From an uncultured Erythrobacteraceae bacterium (GTDB taxonomy: Bacteria; Pseudomonadota; Alphaproteobacteria; Sphingomonadales; Sphingomonadaceae): a DNA stretch of 10,775 bases. Shown here piece by piece: positions 1 to 5,493 of the stretch (position 1 is its first letter; every line of letters begins with the position of its first letter). The notes beneath the pieces are model-generated. The model was not told where the DNA came from, searched no databases, and saw only the letters and a list, made by a program, of their open reading frames with translations. The stretch is from the NCBI GenBank assembly GCA_946482075.1, contig CAMLQG010000102.1:1-10775 (forward strand). Direction: 5' to 3'. A program made the position numbers and the translations under genes.

Positions 1-2
1 GC

Positions 3-116
3 CTGTGGCGCGGGCGGGTTCGCTCGATCACCCGCCAGCCCAGCGATAGCGCGCTTCTGCGGGTGCTGACCTCGCGCCATGCCGGTTCGGAGCCGCTGCC
101 GGCGGGGTGGCGATGA
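3..116 (+). CDS. C-terminal end of an unidentified protein (truncated by window edge)
   Basis: An open frame enters from the left edge and ends at TGA 114-116, giving 37 residues that finish in PLPAGWR. The other two plus-strand frames hit stops within about 70 bases. Nearly all third codon positions in this frame are G or C, the bias expected of a real gene in this genome, so I read it as the tail of a gene lying mostly outside the window. The fragment is rich in Arg and Ser and shows no motif I can assign to a family. Function cannot be inferred. The next gene on this strand begins 361 bases later, beyond a palindromic repeat, so a shared transcript is unlikely. Confidence 0.5.
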   Translation: MWRGRVRSITRQPSDSALLRVLTSRHAGSEPLPAGWR

Positions 117-477
117 GGGGAAGGATCGAGGGGCGCTTTCGGAGGGATAAGTGTAAACCACTTTCGTCATTGCGAGGCCGTCAGGCCGAAGCAATCCAGA
201 GCGGAAAGGCGCAACGGCTCTGGATTGCCGCGGCCTTGCGGCCTCGCAATGACGAACGGAGGGGATACTTTGTGTCGTTGCAACCGCGGAGGCAACCGGA
301 AGGCGAGCATTCCTGGGGCCGGACCTTCCCCGCAAGCGGGCGGGGCGTTCATCCGTCTTTCCGCTACGCCTGCCTATGCCGGCTTGCAATACTATGACGA
401 ATTTGCGAATCCGCTGCTTTCAGGCTCGCGCCCCTTATTTCCTTCGCGGCCGATTATTGAGAGGGAATGCTTCCGGA
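117..477. other. Non-coding gap with a palindromic repeat
   Basis: This 361-base stretch has no credible gene. Open frames crossing it are caused by high GC and lack both a ribosome-binding site and a coherent protein. Its main content is the inverted repeat at 163-256. After that come GC-rich bases with a small CCCG/CGGG stem at 328-340. I see no convincing -35/-10 pair. The promoter of the methyltransferase gene should lie in the last 100 bases, where the sequence becomes less GC-rich (about 385-460), but I cannot place it. Confidence 0.6.
163..256. repeat. Large imperfect palindromic repeat (dispersed REP/MITE-like unit)
   Basis: Left arm 163-202 and right arm 217-256 are reverse complements at 36 of 40 positions, around a 14-base spacer (203-216). 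The outer 18 bases (TTCGTCATTGCGAGGCCG and its complement) and the inner 12 bases (CAATCCAGAGC side) are identical; the four mismatches cluster in the middle of the arms. As RNA this would fold into one long hairpin. Units with CATTGCGAG...GCAATCCAGAG cores are, from general knowledge, dispersed between genes in many alphaproteobacteria. Only one copy is present here, so its dispersed nature is inferred. No transposase is encoded, and no flanking direct repeat is obvious. Confidence 0.8.
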
Positions 478-1116
478 ATGACGGGTACCGAATTGACGGG
501 GCAACGCGGTCTTCCGCGCCTCAAGCGCCGCGTCCGGCAGATCCTCGGCCCTTGGGGAGTCTTTTTCGAAGGCTTTCTGAAACATCCGGTGATGGTCGGT
601 TCGATCATCCCGAGTTCGCGCTTCACGATCCGCAAGATGCTCGCACCCGTGAATTGGGACGAATGCCGCCTGTTCGTGGAATATGGTCCGGGTGTCGGCA
701 CGTTCTGCCGCCCCGTGCTCGAGCGGCTGCGGCGGGACGGGCAGCTGATCGTGATCGACACCAATCCGCTCTATATCGACTATCTGCGCAGCACGATCAC
801 CGATGGCCGTTTCATCCCCGTGCTGGGATCCGCCGCCGATGTGGAGGAAATCGTCCGCGCCCACGGGCATGACCATGCCGACTACGTCCTGTCGGGCCTG
901 CCGTTCTCCACTTTGCCCGATGGCGTCGGCCCGGCGATCGCTGCGGCCACTCACCGCGTGCTGCGGCCCGGCGGCGCGTTCCTGGTCTATCAGTTTTCCG
1001 CCAAGGCGCGCGATTTCATGGCGCGGCATTTCAAGCGGATCGACAATGGGTTCGAGTTCTGGAACGTGCTGCCGTGCCAGCTTTTCTGGGGCTGGAAGGA
1101 AGAAGACCGGGACTGA
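478..1116 (+). CDS. Class I SAM-dependent methyltransferase, PmtA-like (phospholipid N-methyltransferase family)
   Basis: The 212-residue protein matches the Rhodobacter PmtA type of phospholipid methyltransferase, which methylates phosphatidylethanolamine stepwise towards phosphatidylcholine at the inner membrane using S-adenosylmethionine. Visible features are the family block VGSIIPSSRF (residues 40-49), SAM motif I VEYGPGVGTF (68-77), the acidic end of strand 2 in IVIDTNP (D94), an SGLPFSTLP block (139-147) like the family's SGLPL motif, and VLRPGGAFLVYQFS (161-174). Rossmann-fold rRNA adenine dimethylases share parts of this layout. I chose ATG 478 because GAGAGGG lies 12 bases upstream and the protein then has normal family length; an in-frame start at 376 would add 34 residues of poor coding character. 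It converges on the membrane-protein gene with 45 bases between. Family assignment is firm; the exact substrate is inferred. Confidence 0.8.
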   Translation: MTGTELTGQRGLPRLKRRVRQILGPWGVFFEGFLKHPVMVGSIIPSSRFTIRKMLAPVNWDECRLFVEYGPGVGTFCRPVLERLRRDGQLIVIDTNPLYIDYLRSTITDGRFIPVLGSAADVEEIVRAHGHDHADYVLSGLPFSTLPDGVGPAIAAATHRVLRPGGAFLVYQFSAKARDFMARHFKRIDNGFEFWNVLPCQLFWGWKEEDRD

Positions 1117-1130
1117 GCTGAGCGGGCCGG

Positions 1131-1172
1131 CCTCTGTTCGCCAGCCTCTATTCGCCAGTCTCTATTCGAAGG
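1131..1172. repeat. Three tandem 14-bp units at a convergent gene junction
   Basis: Units 1131-1144 (CCTCTGTTCGCCAG), 1145-1158 (CCTCTATTCGCCAG) and 1159-1172 (TCTCTATTCGAAGG) follow one another directly. The first two differ at one base; the third keeps the CTCTATTCG core but has changed at its edges. The third unit includes the last codons and the TAG stop of the minus-strand membrane-protein gene, so the array looks like local duplication of that gene's 3' end into the gap. No hairpin plus T-run terminator is evident in the junction. Confidence 0.75.
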
Positions 1173-1977
1173 TCCGGCCGATCGTTTCTGCCGACGGCCC
1201 GGCGAGCTGGCGATGGACCGCGGCCAGGATCGCTGCCGCATAGACCGCGAAGACCGAACCGACCAGGCCGGACACCGCGCCATTGGCCAGCTGCAGCATC
1301 TTGGCGTCGCCGATCACCAGGCCGACCACGATGCCGATGACCATGGAAATGGCGATCGAGATCGCCGCGAACGCGATGATGACCAGGAAATAGAACAGGA
1401 ACAGCCGCAAGCTGTTGCGCCGGGTCAGCGCCCATGACCGCTGCAAAGCGCTGATCGGGTTGCGCAGGCCTTCGATCACGACGACGGGCGCCACCAGCGA
1501 GGTCTTCACCATGGCATAGAACACGCCGACCAGCAGCACGGGGATGAGGATCACCGCGAGCGCCGCCAGGCCGCCGGCATATGCGATCCCGATGACGAGC
1601 AGCGCGACCACGCCGAAGACGACGCCCACGAGCAGCTGGGCGGCCATGTAGGAGAAGAACCCGATCGCACCGGTCCTCAGCGCTTCGCCGACGGTGGGAC
1701 GGCGATCGGTCAGCAGCGCCAGCAAGGTGAGCATGCCGATCGACTGGAAGATCGTGGCGCCGAGCAGCCAGGGCATGGCTTCGGCATAATAGGCGGTGAA
1801 CAGGGCGACGGCCTGGTCGCGGTTCGCCTGCTCGATCGTTTCGGGGAACGGAGCGAAGATCACCATCGCCAGGCTCGGCAGGAAGAAGAATACGCCGGCA
1901 AGGGCGCCGAGAAGCTGCGAATTGGTTTTCACCATCGCACTTGCTTCGCGCCAGGCCTGGTTCATGTCGAATTGCAC
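1162..1977 (-). CDS. Polytopic inner-membrane protein, GPDPase_memb/YciC-like, function unknown
   Basis: This 271-residue protein is largely hydrophobic, with about six membrane segments at roughly residues 21-42, 69-90, 104-132, 136-160, 189-222 and 230-254. A cytoplasmic-type block between helices four and five, [17 protein letters not shown] (171-187), resembles the NP.xALxxSW.LTR signature of glycerophosphodiester-phosphodiesterase membrane-domain and YciC/DUF975-like proteins. That gives membrane localisation but no catalytic function; no phosphodiesterase domain is attached. I prefer GTG at 1975-1977 because GGAG sits nine bases upstream; a TTG at 1990-1992 also fits the frame but its purine tract would be only three bases away, and ATG at 1963-1965 is a third option. 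The gene is divergent from lipB across 68 bases and ends inside a 14-bp tandem repeat. Confidence 0.75.
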   Translation of the reverse strand: MQFDMNQAWREASAMVKTNSQLLGALAGVFFFLPSLAMVIFAPFPETIEQANRDQAVALFTAYYAEAMPWLLGATIFQSIGMLTLLALLTDRRPTVGEALRTGAIGFFSYMAAQLLVGVVFGVVALLVIGIAYAGGLAALAVILIPVLLVGVFYAMVKTSLVAPVVVIEGLRNPISALQRSWALTRRNSLRLFLFYFLVIIAFAAISIAISMVIGIVVGLVIGDAKMLQLANGAVSGLVGSVFAVYAAAILAAVHRQLAGPSAETIGRTFE

Positions 1978-2045
1978 GCGGACCGTCTCCAAACACCCTC
2001 AAACCTCTTGATAAGCGCGGCCGATGCGATCACGCAACTGCCACG

Positions 2046-2708
2046 ATGGTGGGACCGGACGACAGCGCGATCGAATGGCGGCGGGACGCGGCGCTCGTCC
2101 CTTATCGCGCGGCGCTGGCGGAGATGGCCGAGCGCAATGTGCTGATCGCAGAAGGCGGCGCGAGCGAACTGATCTGGCTGCTGGAACATCCGCCGGTCTA
2201 CACCGCCGGGACGAGCGCGGCGGCGGCCGAACTGCTCGATCCGCGCTTCGAGGTGGTCGAGACCGGGCGGGGCGGGCGATACACCTATCACGGGCCCGGG
2301 CAGCGCGTGGGCTACGTCCTGCTCGATCTCGCGCGGCGGGGGCGCGACGTGCGGGCTTTCGTCCATGCGCTGGAAGGCTGGGTGATCGAGACGCTGGGCG
2401 ATTTCGGCGTGGAGGCCTGGCGCGCGGAAGGACGAATCGGGATCTGGACGCGCGACGTGGATGGCAGCGAAGCGAAAATCGGGGCGATCGGCGTTCGCGT
2501 GCGGCGGTGGATCACGATGCACGGCTTCGCGGTCAATCTCGCGCCGGACCTGTCGCATTTCGCCGGCATCGTACCCTGCGGGATCGCCGATCACGGCGTG
2601 ACGAGCCTTGCGCGGCTCGGCATTTCGGTTGCGCCGGAGGCCTGGGATCGGGCATTGCAGGCGCGCGCGGACGATTTCCTCGGCGCGCTGCAGCCGGCCG
2701 GTTCGTGA
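2046..2708 (+). CDS. lipB: Lipoyl(octanoyl) transferase LipB
   Basis: LipB moves the octanoyl group from acyl carrier protein to a lysine of lipoyl domains in the E2 and GcvH proteins; LipA then inserts sulfur. The 220-residue length is normal. The family signature [12 protein letters not shown] spans residues 75-86. The catalytic dyad is visible as K144 in [11 protein letters not shown] and C178 in GIVPCGI, with the conserved MHGFAVN at 158-164. ATG 2046 was chosen because the protein then starts at the usual distance from the first conserved region; the ribosome-binding site is weak, so GTG 2049 is possible. An in-frame start at 1941 would overlap the divergent gene and is unlikely. lipA is not in the window. 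The lipoprotein gene follows 29 bases downstream and may be co-transcribed. Confidence 0.95.
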   Translation: MVGPDDSAIEWRRDAALVPYRAALAEMAERNVLIAEGGASELIWLLEHPPVYTAGTSAAAAELLDPRFEVVETGRGGRYTYHGPGQRVGYVLLDLARRGRDVRAFVHALEGWVIETLGDFGVEAWRAEGRIGIWTRDVDGSEAKIGAIGVRVRRWITMHGFAVNLAPDLSHFAGIVPCGIADHGVTSLARLGISVAPEAWDRALQARADDFLGALQPAGS

Positions 2709-2737
2709 AAGCCGGCGGACGGTTGGAAAGGTACAGA

Positions 2738-3070
2738 ATGCTGCGTGCTGTCTGCGTGATGATCCTGGCCCTGTCGGCTGCCGCCTGCGGCGGGGGAAGC
2801 GATGCCAACGAGCGCGCGCCCGCAAACAAGATCCTCGCCCGTTCGACGACCGACGAGATGCTGCCCCTGGAAACCGTCCAGTCCCAGGCGCCGCTGGCGA
2901 AGCCCGCAGGGACAGCGCCGGGCAGGAAGGACGGCGATGGCGCAGAGGCCGAAGGAGATGCTGCGGAGCCGGCGGACCAGATCGCGCCCGCCGCCCCCCT
3001 GATCGACAGCCCGCCGCCGCCGACCGATACGATCGGCGCGGCGATTTCGGGACAATCAGCGCCGGAGTAG
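2738..3070 (+). CDS. Small predicted lipoprotein, function unknown
   Basis: A 110-residue protein with a type II signal peptide: a short Arg-containing start (MLRAVCVMIL), a hydrophobic core, and a lipobox-like SAAAC with the acylated cysteine at residue 17, followed by GGG. The mature part of about 94 residues is low-complexity, rich in Ala, Pro, Gly, Asp and Glu, and ends in a Pro-rich stretch (IDSPPPPTD). It should be anchored in the envelope as a flexible tail. ATG 2738 is supported by GGAAAGG ending six bases upstream. It follows lipB closely, though no functional link is evident. I recognise no domain. The low complexity makes homology searching weak, but the signal peptide and ribosome-binding site argue that it is real. 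Confidence 0.7.
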   Translation: MLRAVCVMILALSAAACGGGSDANERAPANKILARSTTDEMLPLETVQSQAPLAKPAGTAPGRKDGDGAEAEGDAAEPADQIAPAAPLIDSPPPPTDTIGAAISGQSAPE

Positions 3071-3082
3071 GGCGGCGGTTTT
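3060..3082 (+). terminator. Weak candidate terminator overlapping the lipoprotein stop codon
   Basis: CGCCG (3060-3064) can pair with CGGCG (3073-3077) around an eight-base loop, followed by G and TTTT at 3079-3082. The stem is only five pairs, so this is a tentative intrinsic terminator for the lipB-lipoprotein transcript. Its position, in the 28-base gap before the convergent nitroreductase gene, is appropriate. Confidence 0.3.
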
Positions 3083-3098
3083 ACTTTCCTCGTGGCAA

Positions 3099-3683
3099 CT
3101 ACCCCGGAAACACTCCGGCATGGGCGATCTCGGCGAGCGGCTTGCGGTCGCTCGGCCCCTCGCGTTCGCGCAGGCCTTCAGGCAGGCGTTCGGCCTCCGC
3201 GCGGCGGCCGATCACGGCCGCGGCTTCGAGGCGATAGCCTTCGGGAACGCCGAGCGCTTCCTCGGCCTTGCCGAATTCGATCCCGGTCATGCCATGGGCG
3301 TGATAGCCCAGCGCCGTGGCCTGCAGCGCCATTTGCGCCCAGGCCGCGCCTGCATCGAAGCTGTGGCTGTGGAGCGGGCTCCCCGTGCCGTCAGCCTTGC
3401 GCATCTGTGTATCGGACACGATGAACACCAGCACCGAGGCATCCTTCGCCCAGCTCGCATTGAACGGGATCAGCAGCGACAGGAACCTGTCCCAGTTCGC
3501 ATCGCCTCGCCTCGCGAACAGGAACGTCCAGGGCTGGTAGTTGAATGCCGAAGGCGCGAGGCGCGCGGCATTGAGAATCGTTTCGAGATCCCCGTCCGGC
3601 ATCGCGCTCCCGTCGAACGAGCGAGGCGACCAGCGGTCCACGAACAGCGAGTGGACTCTCGGGTCCGAAATACGGGCGTTCAT
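3099..3683 (-). CDS. Nitroreductase family protein (FMN-dependent oxidoreductase)
   Basis: A 194-residue protein of the nitroreductase fold (PF00881), which uses FMN and NAD(P)H to reduce nitroaromatics, quinones or enals. The N-terminal RWSPRSF (residues 17-23) is the R-x-S-x-R flavin-phosphate motif. LAPSAFNYQPW (around 42-52) is the usual APSxxNxQPW-like segment, and GYHAHGMTGIEF corresponds to the conserved central region before the VIGRR strand. Length is normal for a single-domain member. ATG 3681-3683 has AAAGGA eight bases upstream. The gene starts 35 bases after the pirin stop on the same strand, so the two are probably one operon under the divergent LysR regulator, suggesting a role in electrophile or quinone stress. 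The true substrate cannot be read from sequence. Confidence 0.88.
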   Translation of the reverse strand: MNARISDPRVHSLFVDRWSPRSFDGSAMPDGDLETILNAARLAPSAFNYQPWTFLFARRGDANWDRFLSLLIPFNASWAKDASVLVFIVSDTQMRKADGTGSPLHSHSFDAGAAWAQMALQATALGYHAHGMTGIEFGKAEEALGVPEGYRLEAAAVIGRRAEAERLPEGLREREGPSDRKPLAEIAHAGVFPG

Positions 3684-3718
3684 CGCGTCATTCCTTTCGT
3701 CATATCAGTCTGGGCGGA

Positions 3719-4417
3719 TCAGGCCGCGTCCACAAGCACGAGTTCGCTGTCTTCCAGTGCCGTCACCGCGAACCGGTCGATCCCGGTGATGGCCACGCCG
3801 TCCCGCGCTTTCGCTTCCACCTCGCCGACTTTCACCCGGCCCTTGGCGGGCACGAGATAGGCATGGCGATCGGGCGCGAGTTCGTAGCTCACCGTGTCGC
3901 CGGCCTTGATCGTGGCGCCCAGCACGCGGGCATCGGTGCGGATCGGCAGCGCGTCTTCGTCGCCCGCCATGCCGGAAGCCAGCGGCACGAAGCGGCCGGA
4001 ACGATCGCTCTTGGGGAAGGGCCGAGCGTCCCAGCTCGGCTCGTCGCCGCGCCGGTCGGGCAGGATCCAGATCTGGAACAGCGTGGTGTCGGTATCCTCC
4101 AGGTTGAATTCCGAATGCTGGACGCCTGTGCCCGCGCTCATCACCTGCACGTCGCCCGCTTCGGTACGGCCGAGATTGCCGAGGCTGTCGCGATGGGTGA
4201 TCGCGCCTTCGCGGACATAGGTGATGATCTCCATGTCGTTATGCGGATGGGTGGGAAAGCCGCTCTTCGGCGCGATCCTATCGTCGTTCCACACGCGCAG
4301 GCGGCCCCAGTTTACCCGCTCGGGATCGTGATAGCCCGCGAAGGAGAAATGGTGATGCGCGTCGAGCCAGCCATGGTTGGCGGCACCAAGGCCAGCGAAG
4401 GGGCGAAGTTCGATCAT
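3719..4417 (-). CDS. Pirin family protein (bicupin, YhhW/quercetin 2,3-dioxygenase-like)
   Basis: A 232-residue bicupin. The N-terminal cupin carries all four metal ligands in the expected positions: H57 and H59 in THPHNDMEI, and H101 and E103 in GTGVQHSEFN. YhhW-type members bind a divalent metal and several have quercetinase activity; others act as redox-sensitive partners. The early WLDAHHHFSF block (residues 17-26) is also typical. The C-terminal cupin (about 150-232) is degenerate, as is normal. ATG 4415-4417 has GGAG eight bases upstream. A longer frame starting at 4501 would pull the AT-rich operator region into the protein and is rejected. It is the first gene of a probable pirin-nitroreductase operon, divergent from the LysR gene. 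Confidence 0.92.
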   Translation of the reverse strand: MIELRPFAGLGAANHGWLDAHHHFSFAGYHDPERVNWGRLRVWNDDRIAPKSGFPTHPHNDMEIITYVREGAITHRDSLGNLGRTEAGDVQVMSAGTGVQHSEFNLEDTDTTLFQIWILPDRRGDEPSWDARPFPKSDRSGRFVPLASGMAGDEDALPIRTDARVLGATIKAGDTVSYELAPDRHAYLVPAKGRVKVGEVEAKARDGVAITGIDRFAVTALEDSELVLVDAA

Positions 4418-4484
4418 GTCCGTGTCTCCATCATCCGGATCGGTTTGATGACGGACAGATAGGTCTTGAAGGTGTTTCTGATAA

Positions 4485-4522
4485 TTGAGATAAAATCTCA
4501 AAAAATGTTCAGGAATCCTGAA
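4485..4522. promoter_or_regulatory. Paired inverted repeats: candidate LysR operators for the divergent promoters
   Basis: Two perfect inverted repeats lie in the gap between the pirin and LysR genes. Site 1 is TTGAGAT-AAA-ATCTCAA at 4485-4501. Site 2 is TTCAGGA-A-TCCTGAA at 4508-4522, which contains a T-N11-A core (T4509 to A4521). The centres (4493 and 4515) are 22 bases apart, about two DNA turns, so both would face the same side of the helix. Site 2 covers the AGGA ribosome-binding sequence (4511-4514) and ends two bases before the GTG start of the regulator. A one-base loop is a poor RNA hairpin, which favours protein binding to DNA. The geometry fits the recognition and activation half-sites of LysR tetramers; the binding protein is inferred. 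Confidence 0.6.
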
Positions 4523-4524
4523 TA

Positions 4525-5433
4525 GTGGATGTCGCCCGCCCCAATCTCGACAATCTGCGGATATTCCTCGCCGTGGCGGAGGAAGGGAGCTTCAACCGCG
4601 CGGCCGACCGGCTAGGTCGTGCGATCTCGGTCGTCAGCTACGGCATCGCCAATCTGGAAGCGCAGCTGGATCTGAAGCTGTTCGATCGGCAGGGCTCGCG
4701 CCGCCCGGTCCTGACCGCCGCCGGCAAGGCGCTGCTGGCCGAAGCGCGTGCGGTAGCGGACGATGTCGACGCGCTCGTGTCCAAGGTGCGCAGTCTGCAT
4801 AGCGGACTGGAAGCCGAACTCGCGCTGGCAGTGGATGTCATGGTGCCCAGCCATGTTCTGGCGGGAATCCTCCGCAGCTTCCAGCAGCTGTTCCCGACCG
4901 TGGCTTTGAGGCTCCATGCCGAAGCGCTGGGCGCGGTTGCGGCGCTGGTGCTCGACGGGCAGGCGAGGCTGGGTATCGCGGGGCCGGTGATCAGCGCCCA
5001 TCCCGAGCTGGAGCGCCAGGTGCTGGGGGGCGTGGAACTGATCCCGGTCGCCGCGCCGTCCCATCCCCTCGCCCGGGGTCGGCCCGTGCCGGGTGAGAGC
5101 CGCAAGCATCTCCAGCTCGTGCTGACCGATCGTTCGCCGCTGACCGAAGGCCAGGATTTCGCCGTGGTCGGCGCGCGCAGCTGGCGGCTGGCGGATCTCG
5201 GCGCGAAGCACGCGCTGCTGCGCGAGGGGATCGGCTGGGGCAACATGCCGCGCCATGCGGTCCTGGACGATCTGGCGCAAGGCGCGCTGGTGGAACTGGA
5301 CTTGCCCGAACGGCCGGGCCTGGATTTCGAACTGAGCGCCCTATGGCGCAAGGACTGCCCGCCCGGCCCCGCCTGCCGCTGGATGATCGACACGCTGGCT
5401 GAGAGGCTGGGGACGGAGAAGCTGGGGGTTTGA
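4525..5433 (+). CDS. LysR-type transcriptional regulator
   Basis: A 302-residue protein of standard LysR size. The winged helix-turn-helix occupies about residues 6-66: LDNLRIFLAVAEEGSFNRAA (8-27), the recognition helix region ending in ANLEAQLDLKLFDRQ, then the wing and LTAAG. A linker helix follows to about residue 90. The rest is the two-lobed effector-binding domain, including a hinge-proximal PVAAPSHPLA strand and the REGIGWGNMPRHAV segment typical of lobe two. The start is GTG 4525, with AGGA ten bases upstream, and no better in-frame start exists. It is divergent from the pirin-nitroreductase operon, the classic arrangement for a LysR regulator and its target, and operator-like repeats sit directly upstream, suggesting autoregulation. 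The inducer is unknown. Confidence 0.92.
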   Translation: MDVARPNLDNLRIFLAVAEEGSFNRAADRLGRAISVVSYGIANLEAQLDLKLFDRQGSRRPVLTAAGKALLAEARAVADDVDALVSKVRSLHSGLEAELALAVDVMVPSHVLAGILRSFQQLFPTVALRLHAEALGAVAALVLDGQARLGIAGPVISAHPELERQVLGGVELIPVAAPSHPLARGRPVPGESRKHLQLVLTDRSPLTEGQDFAVVGARSWRLADLGAKHALLREGIGWGNMPRHAVLDDLAQGALVELDLPERPGLDFELSALWRKDCPPGPACRWMIDTLAERLGTEKLGV

Positions 5434-5436
5434 ATC

Positions 5437-5469
5437 AAAACGGGCCGATGCGTCTTGCGCACCGGCCCG
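5437..5469 (-). terminator. Intrinsic terminator of the TonB-dependent receptor gene
   Basis: CGGGCCG (5441-5447) pairs with CGGCCCG (5463-5469); inside it TGCG (5449-5452) pairs with CGCA (5458-5461) around a TCTTG loop, leaving one A-C mismatch. Read on the minus strand the hairpin is followed directly by TTTT (bases 5440-5437) and TGATT, so it is a good terminator for the receptor gene, whose stop lies 25 bases before it. On the plus strand no T-run follows, so it would serve the LysR transcript only weakly. Confidence 0.75.
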
Positions 5470-5493
5470 CCTGAAGTCGAGATTTCCAGCCGA

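Noticed and set aside
163..256. CRISPR-like or rho-independent terminator reading of the 94-bp palindrome
   Set aside because: There is only one unit with no spacers, and no T-run follows the hairpin on either strand.
376..477. Upstream in-frame extension of the methyltransferase
   Set aside because: It adds 34 residues of poor coding character, while ATG 478 has a purine-rich ribosome-binding site and gives the family's usual length.
1962..2825. Minus-strand open frame opposite lipB
   Set aside because: lipB has its full catalytic dyad and signature on the plus strand; the antisense frame shows only Arg/Pro-rich sequence.
4418..4501. 28-residue N-terminal extension of the pirin
   Set aside because: It would translate the AT-rich operator region; ATG 4417 has a good ribosome-binding site and starts at the conserved pirin N-terminus.
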